DNA from: Ardenticatenaceae bacterium
Lineage (GTDB): Bacteria > Chloroflexota > Anaerolineae > Promineifilales > Promineifilaceae
Length of the DNA stretch: 64,000 nt
Reading direction: 5' to 3'
Assembly (NCBI GenBank): GCA_020634375.1
Contig: JACKBX010000014.1
Location: 1-64,000, forward strand
The notes under the pieces are model-generated. The model worked only from the letters and a program-made list of their open reading frames with translations, made no database searches and was not told where the DNA came from. Below are positions 49,799 through 58,242 of this stretch, piece by piece (position 1 is the stretch's first letter; every line of letters begins with the position of its first letter). A program made the translations under genes and the position numbers.

Positions 49799-50887
49799 TT
49801 AATTCGGCTTTTTCCGCAGGCCAAGCGCTTCATACAAACGAGCACGCCCCTGCTGAATTTGCAATCGTTTCACCTGCCATGTTCCCACAATGCCATACGG
49901 GACAAACATCACCAGCAACACATAAATAAGGCCGAGGATAAAACTGGCATTTTCACTAAACTGCTTGTCCAGGAAATATTCAAGCAGGCGAAAAACGGCC
50001 GCACCAATCATAGCCCCACTCAACGTCCCCATCCCACCAATTAAAATGATCAACAGTGCCAGCACTGTGTAGCTTAAACTGGCAACATTAGGGCTAACAA
50101 TTGGCTGGTGTAAAGTATGCAGCGTTCCGGCAAGCGCGGCCGTAATCGAGGAGACGATCAACGCCGCCAACTTGAAATAAAAGGTGTTGTATCCCAGCAT
50201 TAGCGCCCGATCTTCGTTTTCGCGGATAGCAACACACACACGGCCAGTTGGCGAATCTACAAACCGACGATAAACCAAATAGATCACAACTGTCAATGCC
50301 AGACCGATCAAGTAAAGATGAAACCGCTCGGTCGAGGTGTTCAAAAAATCTGGCGGGATGACGCCTTGCAAGCCAACATCCGCCCCCGTGTACTCGCCAA
50401 CTTCATTGGATTGCACCACGATCTGGAACACGGAAGCCAAACCTAGTGTAACCAGGGCAAAGGTGATGCCCTTCACGCGCGGCAGCACAACAGCGAAAAG
50501 CAGGGCTTGCAAAACACCCAGAACGAAGATGCCGCCCAGCGTTGGCAAAATGCCCCATTCCAGGTTTTTGAGCATAATGCCTGTACCGTAAGCGCCAACG
50601 GCAAAAAACATGGCGTGGCCGAAGGAGAGCAGCCCGGTGATGCCTAGAATGAGATCATAACTGATGGCGTAAATCGCCAGGATAAAAATCTCAATCATCA
50701 ACCCTTGCACAAATTTGGCATTCCCTGTTTCGTTAGCCAAAACATCGCTAAACGGCCGTCCATCCAGCAGCGCGACGACAAAGGGCAGGGCAATCATAAT
50801 CAACACAATTGCAATGAGAGAACCGTTCCTTTTAAGAAAAGCTGCCAATCCATTACGCTGCGCGCTCGTAGAAATTGATGTTTGCAT
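49799..50887 (-). CDS. livM: Branched-chain amino acid-type ABC transporter permease LivM
   Basis: A 362-residue permease with about ten membrane segments, typical LivM: ISYDLILGITGLLSFGHAMFFAVGAYGTGIM in pieces and the EAA-like cytoplasmic loop VAIRENEDRALMLGYNTFYFKL. It forms the translocation pore with LivH. ATG 50887 has GGAGG six bases upstream; an in-frame TTG before it is less likely. It is the last gene of the operon SBP-livG-livF-livH-livM. Confidence 0.92.
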   Translation of the reverse strand: MQTSISTSAQRNGLAAFLKRNGSLIAIVLIMIALPFVVALLDGRPFSDVLANETGNAKFVQGLMIEIFILAIYAISYDLILGITGLLSFGHAMFFAVGAYGTGIMLKNLEWGILPTLGGIFVLGVLQALLFAVVLPRVKGITFALVTLGLASVFQIVVQSNEVGEYTGADVGLQGVIPPDFLNTSTERFHLYLIGLALTVVIYLVYRRFVDSPTGRVCVAIRENEDRALMLGYNTFYFKLAALIVSSITAALAGTLHTLHQPIVSPNVASLSYTVLALLIILIGGMGTLSGAMIGAAVFRLLEYFLDKQFSENASFILGLIYVLLVMFVPYGIVGTWQVKRLQIQQGRARLYEALGLRKKPN

Positions 50888-50899
50888 AGCGGCCTCCAA

Positions 50900-52456
50900 T
50901 TACTCGCTGCGGCCAAAGAGACCGTTGGGTAAAACCAGCAAAATGATGACCATGAGCAGCACCGTCGAAGCGGGGACGAGCGGCGGCGATGGCTTAAACG
51001 GCTCGGCCATAAAGGGAATGTTGATGCCAATTTGCCCGTACTTGATAATGAACTGCTGCATCAATCCGACTAGAACAGCCCCGGCTGCCGCACCGGGAAA
51101 ACTGGTCAGGCCACCGATAGCCAGGGCAATGAGGGCCAGCAGCAGCAAGCGCGTGCCCATTGCCGGGGAAAGGCCGATAGAAGGGGCGGCCAGAACGCCG
51201 CCCAGCGCTGCCAGTCCTACACCTAGCGAAAAGACGAAGGTGAAAACGCGCTGCACATTGATGCCCAAGGCCTCGACCATCTCGCTGTCTTGCACTCCGG
51301 CGCGGATGATCATGCCGATGCGGGTTTGTTGCAGCAGCAGCCAGATAGCGACGAGGACAACTACCCCGACGAAGATGATGAAGATTTCGTTGTAGGTACG
51401 GACACGGCCGTCAAACAACAAAATCGTAGAGCAGTTATTCGCCAGCCAGCCGCCGATGCTGGTGGCCGGGCAGTCGCCGCCGCCCGCAGCAAATAGGTCA
51501 GGTTTGGGCATAGTGAATTCGGGCCGCCCCCAAATGGCGCGTACCACTTCGATGCCAATAAAGCTCAAGCCCAAGGTGAGCAAAATCTGGTAGGTGTGAC
51601 GCTCGTATAACGGCCGTACCAACGTCGTTTCAATCAGCATACCCAGCACCCCACCGCCGAGCACGGCTACCAACATGGACAGAAAAAATCGCCCCGTAGT
51701 ATTCATGTTGTACAGGTATTCCGTCAGTGCGTTATTCCCCCAAAACGCCGCCAATCCCACCAAGAGAACGAGTGCCGCACCGATGATGGGGCCTTTGTTG
51801 ATGTACGTGCCGGAAACGGCCGTTTGCTCACGCTGACTCAGCCCCACCAGAGAAACAGCCAGCACAATGCTGCCCAACAGCGTCCCGACTATCGCTACAA
51901 ACGGAGATATACCTTCAAACACAGCCGCCTCTGGCACAGTAGCCAGCCCCTGGCTCATCCCCAGCGCATATGTCGTGGGACTCTCCGCATATACTTCGGC
52001 ATCCCATATGGCAATGGGGAACTTCACAAATGTTGCCGCCAGGATAAGCAAAGCTACAACCAATCCCACCCAGGGCCACACCTGGGCAACCCGTGCCGAT
52101 ACGTTCAGGCGTCCCAACAACACCCGCCACAACGGCATTAAAATCAGGCCAACGGCTAGAAAAGCCAACGGTGCGATCACATCTACAAACGTGTCTGGCC
52201 GCACGTACACCGTCCAGCCGACATATGCGCCAATCATAAACATCTCGCCATGCGCCAGGTTCAGGATGTTCATCAACCCCAAGATCAGCGAAAAGCCCGA
52301 CGCTACCAGAAACGTGATCGCCCCCACTGACAGGCCCCGCAAAACGGTGATCACCCAATCTTTTGTTTCCATGCCTTGAACGGCCGTTACAAACATAAAG
52401 GCCAACACAGCCAGCGTAATCAAGCGCGTTCGGTTCTTCTTCAGCAATTCACCCAT
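50900..52456 (-). CDS. livH: Branched-chain amino acid-type ABC transporter permease LivH (enlarged)
   Basis: The second permease. LivH motifs are clear: FLVASGFSLILGLMNILNLAHGEMFMIGAY, GMLIETTLVRPLY, GVQDSEMVEALGINVQRVF (coupling loop) and GLTSFPGAAAGAVLVGLMQQF. At 518 aa it is far longer than the usual 290-300. The extra 200 residues sit after the second helix (about 100-240, several further hydrophobic segments) and around WLANNCSTILLFDG. GAGGAGG precedes ATG 52456. It is 12 bases before livM. Confidence 0.88.
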   Translation of the reverse strand: MGELLKKNRTRLITLAVLAFMFVTAVQGMETKDWVITVLRGLSVGAITFLVASGFSLILGLMNILNLAHGEMFMIGAYVGWTVYVRPDTFVDVIAPLAFLAVGLILMPLWRVLLGRLNVSARVAQVWPWVGLVVALLILAATFVKFPIAIWDAEVYAESPTTYALGMSQGLATVPEAAVFEGISPFVAIVGTLLGSIVLAVSLVGLSQREQTAVSGTYINKGPIIGAALVLLVGLAAFWGNNALTEYLYNMNTTGRFFLSMLVAVLGGGVLGMLIETTLVRPLYERHTYQILLTLGLSFIGIEVVRAIWGRPEFTMPKPDLFAAGGGDCPATSIGGWLANNCSTILLFDGRVRTYNEIFIIFVGVVVLVAIWLLLQQTRIGMIIRAGVQDSEMVEALGINVQRVFTFVFSLGVGLAALGGVLAAPSIGLSPAMGTRLLLLALIALAIGGLTSFPGAAAGAVLVGLMQQFIIKYGQIGINIPFMAEPFKPSPPLVPASTVLLMVIILLVLPNGLFGRSE

Positions 52457-52466
52457 AACATCCTCC

Positions 52467-53171
52467 TCACGCTGCTCCCAGATAACGGTGAATCGTTTCC
52501 TTATCATTCACCAAATCCGCCATCAGCCCCTGTTTCACCGATTTTCCTTCCTCAATAATGACATACCGTTCAGCCAACTTAGAAGCGACAATAAAATTCT
52601 GTTCCACCAACAGCACCGTAGATTCAGCCGACAACTTCTTAATCGCCACCATCATCTGTTCAATAATGACCGGAGCCAATCCTTCACTCGGTTCATCAAT
52701 CAGCAGCAATTTATTATCTGGAACCAACGCACGGGCCACCGCCAACATCTGCTGCTGCCCGCCGGACAGATTCGTTCCCGGCAACTTGATAAGCCGCTTC
52801 AAGTCAGGAAACAGCCCAAAAATCATCTCTTCCTTGCGCTCAAAGTCACCCTTCTTACGTTCAGCGATCTTCAAATTTTCTGCCACACTCAAATCGCGGA
52901 AAATGGCGCGATGCTCCGGCACAAAACCAATTCCCATCGCCGCAATATCAAAACTACGCCGCCCATGAATTGCCTGACCATCCAGGATAACCTGACCCCG
53001 GCGCGGCGGCGTCAATCCCAGAACAGATTTAAGCGTCGTCGTTTTACCTGCGCCATTGCGCCCTAACAAAGCCACGATAGAGCCTTCAGGCACTTCCACC
53101 GTCACGCCCTGCAAAATGTGAAATTGGCCGATAAAGGTATGAATATCGCGTATTTCTAAAAGATTACCCAT
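52467..53171 (-). CDS. livF: ABC transporter ATP-binding protein LivF
   Basis: A 234-residue ATPase of the importer: Walker A GRNGAGKTT, Q-loop near MGIGFVPEHRAIFRDLSVAENL, signature LSGGQQQM, Walker B LLLIDEPSEGLAP and H-loop LLVEQN. The GIGFVPE and NLSGGQQQML blocks and the length fit LivF rather than LivG. It sits between livG and livH, 10 bases from the latter. Confidence 0.94.
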   Translation of the reverse strand: MGNLLEIRDIHTFIGQFHILQGVTVEVPEGSIVALLGRNGAGKTTTLKSVLGLTPPRRGQVILDGQAIHGRRSFDIAAMGIGFVPEHRAIFRDLSVAENLKIAERKKGDFERKEEMIFGLFPDLKRLIKLPGTNLSGGQQQMLAVARALVPDNKLLLIDEPSEGLAPVIIEQMMVAIKKLSAESTVLLVEQNFIVASKLAERYVIIEEGKSVKQGLMADLVNDKETIHRYLGAA

Positions 53172-53217
53172 TCTCGCCTCCTTTCGAGTGTTCTGTGACT
53201 AGCAAACGGGTCACAGT

Positions 53218-54006
53218 TCACTCATTACCGGCCATCGCCTCCAACTCGCCATATAACTCGCCCAGGTACGCGCTCTGCACCACTTCGTTCGCAGCAATTT
53301 CGGACGGCGCGCCCTCCGCCAATACCTGGCCCTGGTGCATCACCGTAATAAAGTCAGAGACACTCATGACAACATTCATATTGTGTTCCACCAGCATCAC
53401 CGTTTTATTACCTAACTCCTGAACTTGTTGAATTAACTCCAATAGCTCAGGTACTTGTTCCGCAGCCATACCGGCGGTTGGCTCATCCAGCAGCAGCACC
53501 TCAGGATCAGGCGCTAACAGCATCCCCAATTCCAACTTACGTTGGCCGCCATGCGGCAGCGTCCGTGCCAGCAGCAGCGCCTCTTTTGTGAGTCCCACCT
53601 GGTCAATGACCTCTCTGGCACGTTCTTCGTACTGGCGAAAGCGGCGGTGAGAACTGAACAGGCGGAAATTATCCTTCCCCAACGCCTGGCAGGAAAGGCG
53701 AACGTTTTCCAGGACAGTCAGGTTGGGGAAGATGTTGGTTATTTGGAAGGAACGGCCGATTCCCAAATGCGCCGTCCGATGCAAGGGAAGATTCGTAATA
53801 TCACGCCCCTTAAACAAAACCTGTCCACTGGTCGGCTTGAGATTGCCGCTCAAAAGATTGAAGAACGTGGTCTTTCCGGCTCCGTTTGGCCCAATGATCG
53901 AATGCAGCGTATTTGCCTGCACCTGAATGCTAACATCCGCCACCGCCACCAACGCCCCAAACTCCCGGCGCAAGTTCCGTGTTTGCAGAATGATCTCCTC
54001 AGCCAT
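53218..54006 (-). CDS. livG: ABC transporter ATP-binding protein LivG
   Basis: The second ATPase, 262 aa: Walker A GPNGAGKTT, GIGRSFQITNIFPNLTVLENV, a signature region LPHGGQRKLELGMLLAPDPE in which the usual LSGG reads LPHGG (frequent in LivG), Walker B VLLLDEPTAGM and H-loop VMLVEHNM. ATG 54006 has GGAG six bases upstream; a possible earlier start adds residues encoded by the GGTAATC repeat. It pairs with LivF on the cytoplasmic side. Confidence 0.93.
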   Translation of the reverse strand: MAEEIILQTRNLRREFGALVAVADVSIQVQANTLHSIIGPNGAGKTTFFNLLSGNLKPTSGQVLFKGRDITNLPLHRTAHLGIGRSFQITNIFPNLTVLENVRLSCQALGKDNFRLFSSHRRFRQYEERAREVIDQVGLTKEALLLARTLPHGGQRKLELGMLLAPDPEVLLLDEPTAGMAAEQVPELLELIQQVQELGNKTVMLVEHNMNVVMSVSDFITVMHQGQVLAEGAPSEIAANEVVQSAYLGELYGELEAMAGNE

Positions 54007-54015
54007 AGCAACTCC

Positions 54016-54070
54016 GTTACCGGTAAACGGTAATCGGTAGCCAGACAATCAATCAGCTACCGATTACCGA
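54016..54070. repeat. CGGTAAT heptamer hairpin
   Basis: Three 7-base units (CGGTAAA, CGGTAAT, CGGTAGC) at 54019-54041 face inverted units (GCTACCGATTACCG, 54055-54068). It separates the binding-protein gene from livG and may trim transcription so that the binding protein is more abundant than the permease (inference). Confidence 0.8.
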
Positions 54071-54098
54071 ATACCATTCACCAATTACCGCTTATTGA

Positions 54099-56726
54099 TT
54101 ACTCACCGCTCAAACTGCCAACCGGCAAATCGCCACAGCGATCCACCAGGTCTTCCGGCAGCAGACAGGGAACATCCGGGCGAGTCGTGTCTACATATTC
54201 AAAGAATTTGAACTCTGGATCGTCCACATTGAGCAGGGTTGCAATGTACATATCCTGAACGGCCACATGATCTTCGGGTCGAATATAAATCGTTCCCTTC
54301 GGCCCTTCAAACTCCATCCCTTCCATGGCCGCAATGAGTGCATCGGCGCTGGCATCACCGCCAGTGGCCCGCAGCGCGTTGACAATGAGAATACCAGCGT
54401 TCATGGCATCAGCATCAAACAAGTCAGGATAAGTATCAAACCGCGCATTAACCTCAGCCACCAGCCAATCATTGACCTCATTGTCAGGCAGCGTGTAATG
54501 ATAGAGGATACCGCTAGTAGACCCGATGGCGCTGGCAAAGAAAGCGGGCAGCGCAATGTTATCCACAAAGCTGGCGCCCATACCCAATTCGTCCAACACA
54601 CCCAGTTCGTTGGCGGTGTTGATCATGGGAATGAAGCCGCCGCCAGCCCAAGTCACCAGCCAGGCATCCGCGCCAGAATCCAGGATTTGCTCCATATACG
54701 GTGTAAACTCGGTCGTGTCCAGCGGCGCAAAGATGTCGTCGGCCACAAACTCGCCCCCGTAGAGGGTGCAAGCATCGCGGAAAGCTGCCGCGCCACCATA
54801 ACCAAAGGCGTAGTCCGGCGCAATCTGGACAAAGGTGTCGTACTGCGTCACCAGATAGGCGCACAGGTTCACAGCGTCCTGGTAGTTGTTGCGGCTGGTA
54901 CGGAAAGTGTACTCGTTAAAATTGACACCGGTCATGTCGTTGGCGGCGGCGGGGGCCACAACCAAAACAACCTCGTTCTCGCGGGCTAACTCTTGCAATG
55001 TCGCCGTCGCGCCGGAGCTGACAGTACCCACAAGAATGTCAACGTCGTTCACTTCAATGAGTTCACGGCCAACGGTCGCTGTGTTTTCAGGCGTGCTTTG
55101 ATCATCTTTGATGTAGACCTCCACAGGGCAATTATCCACCATGAAGTTCCACTGGTCGTCGGCCACCTGCTCACCCGCAGCGCCAGAAGCATATTCCAGA
55201 CCAAGCGGGAAGCTGCGCAAGATGTGTGCGCCGTAAATGGCTAGTGCGCCCGTAGCATCTGTGACCAGGCCAATTTTGATGGGTTCGTCACAGGTGGCGG
55301 TCATGGCGGGTTCTGGTTCAGGTTCGGGTTCAACGGCCGTTACCTGCGAAATATCCCCCAACGCCCCAATCGGCAAGTCACCACAGCGATCTTGCATGCC
55401 TTCTGGCAGCAAGCAAGGCACATTAGGCCGGGTTGTCTTCACATACTCAAAGTATTTGAATTCCGGATCATCCACATTAAGCAATTTGGCAATATACATA
55501 TCCTGAATCGCTACATGGTCTTCAGGCCGGATGTAAATCGTGCCCTTTGGCCCTTCAAACTGCGCCCCTTCCATCGCACCAATGAGCGCATCGGCGCTGG
55601 CGTCACCGCCTGTCTTTTTCAACGCTTCTGTAAGCAGCAGCGCTGCATTCATCGCATCAGCATCGAATAAGTCAGGATAAGTATCAAACCGCGCATTCAC
55701 CTCGGCTACCAACCAATCATTGATCTCGTTGTCAGGCAGGGTGTAATGGTAGAGGATGCCACTGGTAGAGCCGATGGCATTGGCAAAGAATGCAGGCAAA
55801 GCCACGTTATCCACAAAGCTCGCACCTAACTCCATCGCATCTAACACACCCAATTCACTGGCGGTGTTGATCATAGGGATGAAACCGCCGCCAGCCCAGG
55901 TAACAAGCCAAGCATCTGCGCCAGAATCCAAGATTTGCTCCATGTATGGCGTAAACTCGGTCGTATCCAACGGGGCAAAGATGTCGTCAACCACAAATTC
56001 ACCGCCAAAGAGAGTACAGGCATCACGGAAAGCCGTCGCGCCACCATAGCCAAATGCGTAATCAGGCGCAATCTGGACAAAAGTATCGTACTGCGTGGTC
56101 AGATACTCGCACAGATTGACGGCATCCTGGTAGTTATTGCGGCTGGTGCGGAAGGTATATTCGTTGAAATTGACACCGGTGATGTCGTTAGCGGCAGCGG
56201 GGGCCACAATCAACGGCACCTGATTCTCGCGGGCCAGTTCTTGCAATGTCGCCGTTGCGCCGGAGCTAACCGTACCGACGAGAACATCTACATCTACTAC
56301 CTCAATGAGTTCACGGCCAACGGTGGCGGTGTTTTCAGGGGTGCTCTGATCATCGCGCGTGTACAACTGAATCTCACAGTTGTCGAGCATGTAGCTGGTG
56401 TAGTCGCCGTTGTCCACGCCAGGAGCGCCGGTGGCGTATTCCAAACCCAGCGGGAAACTGCGCAAGATGTGTGCGCCATAAATAGCTAATGCGCCGGTTT
56501 CATCGGTGATAAGACCAACTTTGACCGGCTCTTCGCAGGTCACGCCTTCCATAGCCGCCGGTTCTTCAACGGCCGGTTCCTCGACAGCCGGTTCTTCAGC
56601 AGTGGCTTCCTCAGCAGCAGGAACTTCCGTCGGCTCTTCAGCCGGTTCCTGACCACCGCAGGCAACTAAAAACAGGGCCAGGATAACGAATAAGGATAAA
56701 AAGGTGAGTAAATCACGACGCTTCAT
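54099..56726 (-). CDS. Double-domain ABC substrate-binding lipoprotein (Leu/Ile/Val-binding type, tandem duplicated)
   Basis: A lipoprotein of 875 residues (lipobox LVACGG, Cys23) with an acidic Glu/Pro/Ala linker, then two full periplasmic-binding-protein domains (type I, LivJ-like) in one chain. Both carry ETGALAIYGAHILRSFPLGLEYA-like starts (split here), STPENTATVGRELIEV, VSSGATATLQELAREN, NEYTFRTSRNNYQDAVNLC and GPKGTIYIRPEDHVA. At DNA level the copies are offset by 1,248 bases. The linker between them is QVTAVEPEPEPEP. Normal binding proteins have one such domain. ATG 56726 has GGAGG eight bases upstream. It lies first in the liv operon, whose solute may be an amino acid, amide or aromatic acid. 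Confidence 0.93.
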   Translation of the reverse strand: MKRRDLLTFLSLFVILALFLVACGGQEPAEEPTEVPAAEEATAEEPAVEEPAVEEPAAMEGVTCEEPVKVGLITDETGALAIYGAHILRSFPLGLEYATGAPGVDNGDYTSYMLDNCEIQLYTRDDQSTPENTATVGRELIEVVDVDVLVGTVSSGATATLQELARENQVPLIVAPAAANDITGVNFNEYTFRTSRNNYQDAVNLCEYLTTQYDTFVQIAPDYAFGYGGATAFRDACTLFGGEFVVDDIFAPLDTTEFTPYMEQILDSGADAWLVTWAGGGFIPMINTASELGVLDAMELGASFVDNVALPAFFANAIGSTSGILYHYTLPDNEINDWLVAEVNARFDTYPDLFDADAMNAALLLTEALKKTGGDASADALIGAMEGAQFEGPKGTIYIRPEDHVAIQDMYIAKLLNVDDPEFKYFEYVKTTRPNVPCLLPEGMQDRCGDLPIGALGDISQVTAVEPEPEPEPAMTATCDEPIKIGLVTDATGALAIYGAHILRSFPLGLEYASGAAGEQVADDQWNFMVDNCPVEVYIKDDQSTPENTATVGRELIEVNDVDILVGTVSSGATATLQELARENEVVLVVAPAAANDMTGVNFNEYTFRTSRNNYQDAVNLCAYLVTQYDTFVQIAPDYAFGYGGAAAFRDACTLYGGEFVADDIFAPLDTTEFTPYMEQILDSGADAWLVTWAGGGFIPMINTANELGVLDELGMGASFVDNIALPAFFASAIGSTSGILYHYTLPDNEVNDWLVAEVNARFDTYPDLFDADAMNAGILIVNALRATGGDASADALIAAMEGMEFEGPKGTIYIRPEDHVAVQDMYIATLLNVDDPEFKFFEYVDTTRPDVPCLLPEDLVDRCGDLPVGSLSGE

Positions 56727-56832
56727 ATTTCTTTCCTCCACAGATATTGTTAGGTTGTCTTGCCTGATCTAATTTTTTCGATTGGTTATTCAGTTGAGAT
56801 CGTTCACCTCCTTCCTTGAGTTTACTGGTTGC

Positions 56833-57642
56833 TTAATCTTGTGATTGGATGTCTTGTTTCGCCAAAAAACCAAGCAGCAGCGTGTTAAAGACATCGGCCT
56901 TCTCCCACAAAGCCGCATGACCGGCATCAGGAATCACGGCAAACTCGGCGTTGGGGATTTCGTTGGCAATAATTTCAGAGTAGTGGCGAGGTTTGATGAT
57001 GTCCTTTTCAGCCGCCACAACCAGCGTCGGGGCGCTGATTTTGTATAGATCGGCGGTGATGTCCAATTGGGAGAAGCTCAGCAACAGCGCCGAAAAGGCG
57101 TCAAAATCCAACGATTGGTACCGTTCCCGCGCCTGGTCGAGCGTTTCCTGGTTGGCGGTAATCCAGGGGCTGGAAAAAGTGAGCGGGTAAACGACCTGAA
57201 ACAACCGCTCCGCGTCATGCGCCAGCGCCGCGCCGTTCCAGGTATCAATTAACCCTTGTAACAGTGGTTCGACGTGGCTAACGGCCGTTGTCACCATCAA
57301 ACTCTTGGTACGCTCCGGGTACTTGAGGGCAAAAACCATGCTCACTTCGGCCCCGTAAGACGTGCCGCCAATGTGCGCCGCAGCAATCCCCAGCGCATCG
57401 AGCAATCCGGCCAGGTCATCGGCATGCATGTCCATCGAGTACGGCCCCGGCGGATGCTCCGACTGCCACATACCCCGGCAGTCGTACAGCAGCAGCCGGT
57501 AACGCTGCGACAGCGCCGCTGTTTGGAAGACCCAACTGGCCGTACTCATCAACACGCCATTGGACAGCGCCACAACTTCGGCCTCCGGCGGGCCGTGCAA
57601 TTCGTAGTAAATCTCAATGTCGTTTACGGCAATTTTAGGCAT
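56833..57642 (-). CDS. Alpha/beta hydrolase (3-oxoadipate enol-lactonase-like)
   Basis: A 269-residue hydrolase. Oxyanion region LSNGVLMSTASW, nucleophile elbow GGTSYGAEVS (Ser in G-x-S-x-G), and the final catalytic His in PDAGHAALWEKAD; the acid is probably Asp in VVAAEKDIIKPRHYS. Overall it resembles PcaD-type enol-lactonases and esterases. It is the first gene after the transporter and may act on an imported ester, lactone or thioester. It ends the acyl-CoA cluster by position. Confidence 0.88.
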   Translation of the reverse strand: MPKIAVNDIEIYYELHGPPEAEVVALSNGVLMSTASWVFQTAALSQRYRLLLYDCRGMWQSEHPPGPYSMDMHADDLAGLLDALGIAAAHIGGTSYGAEVSMVFALKYPERTKSLMVTTAVSHVEPLLQGLIDTWNGAALAHDAERLFQVVYPLTFSSPWITANQETLDQARERYQSLDFDAFSALLLSFSQLDITADLYKISAPTLVVAAEKDIIKPRHYSEIIANEIPNAEFAVIPDAGHAALWEKADVFNTLLLGFLAKQDIQSQD

Positions 57643-57660
57643 ATCTCCTGCCTTACCCCT

Positions 57661-57738
57661 GTCATTCCGACCGAAGGGAGGAATCTTTTTCCTACGGTGG
57701 CAAAAGATTCCTCGTCGCTTCGCTTGCTCGGAATGACA
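57661..57738. repeat. Interspersed GTCATTCCGA-type hairpin
   Basis: An imperfect inverted repeat with arms GTCATTCCGACCGAAGG and a partner ending CTCGGAATGAC, and inner GGAATCTTTT/AAAAGATTCC pairs. It lies between the hydrolase and DUF35 genes. Similar elements are common in many bacterial genomes. Confidence 0.75.
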
Positions 57739-57746
57739 AAAATGCG

Positions 57747-58160
57747 CTAAGCCTCAAAAGCCAAAAAAGTGCGCTGCGCTTCCTCTTCACCCCGCTCGAT
57801 AAAGGCTACTTTGAGCGGCGTACCAATGCTGCCAACCTCTGGTTGGGCGGCGTCAAGCCCCAGGATTTGGGCGCTGATCAGCGGCCCCTCATCCAGTTGC
57901 ACAACGCCGGTCATGTAGGGATTTTTGCGGTCGTAACCGGCAGCAATCATGGCGTTGGGGCCGATGTAAACGGCCGTAAACGCCGCCAATTTCCCCTTCC
58001 CCGACACCTCAACCCAGGCCATCTCCTCACCATGACAATCCGGGCACATCGGGCGCGGCGGCACAAACAACGCGCCGCAGCCCTCGCACTTCGCCGCCAT
58101 TAACTTATGCTCGCTCAAAAAGGTCTGAAAAGAATGTTCACTAAATGCTCGTTCAGTCAT
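57747..58160 (-). CDS. DUF35 OB-fold/Zn-ribbon protein (thiolase partner)
   Basis: A 137-residue protein with an N-terminal rubredoxin-like zinc ribbon (CEGCG and CPDCHG) and a C-terminal OB fold (KGKLAAFTAVYIG, GVVQLDEGPLISAQILG). DUF35 proteins bind CoA thioesters and tether thiolase to HMG-CoA synthase-like partners in archaea. Here the thiolase gene lies directly upstream on the same strand and a synthase-like gene five genes away. Start is ATG 58160. Confidence 0.9.
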   Translation of the reverse strand: MTERAFSEHSFQTFLSEHKLMAAKCEGCGALFVPPRPMCPDCHGEEMAWVEVSGKGKLAAFTAVYIGPNAMIAAGYDRKNPYMTGVVQLDEGPLISAQILGLDAAQPEVGSIGTPLKVAFIERGEEEAQRTFLAFEA

Positions 58161-58171
58161 TGTTTATTTCT

Positions 58172-58242
58172 CCGTGAAACGTGAAACGTGAAGCGTGAAA
58201 CGTGAAAACCTCACGCATCACGTTTCACGTTTTACGTTTCAC
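58172..58242. repeat. ACGTGAA heptamer hairpin
   Basis: Five ACGTGAA-type units (58172-58207) face inverted units (58211-58242), a stem of about 32 bp with few mismatches. The inverted arm contains the stop codon of the thiolase gene. Confidence 0.88.
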
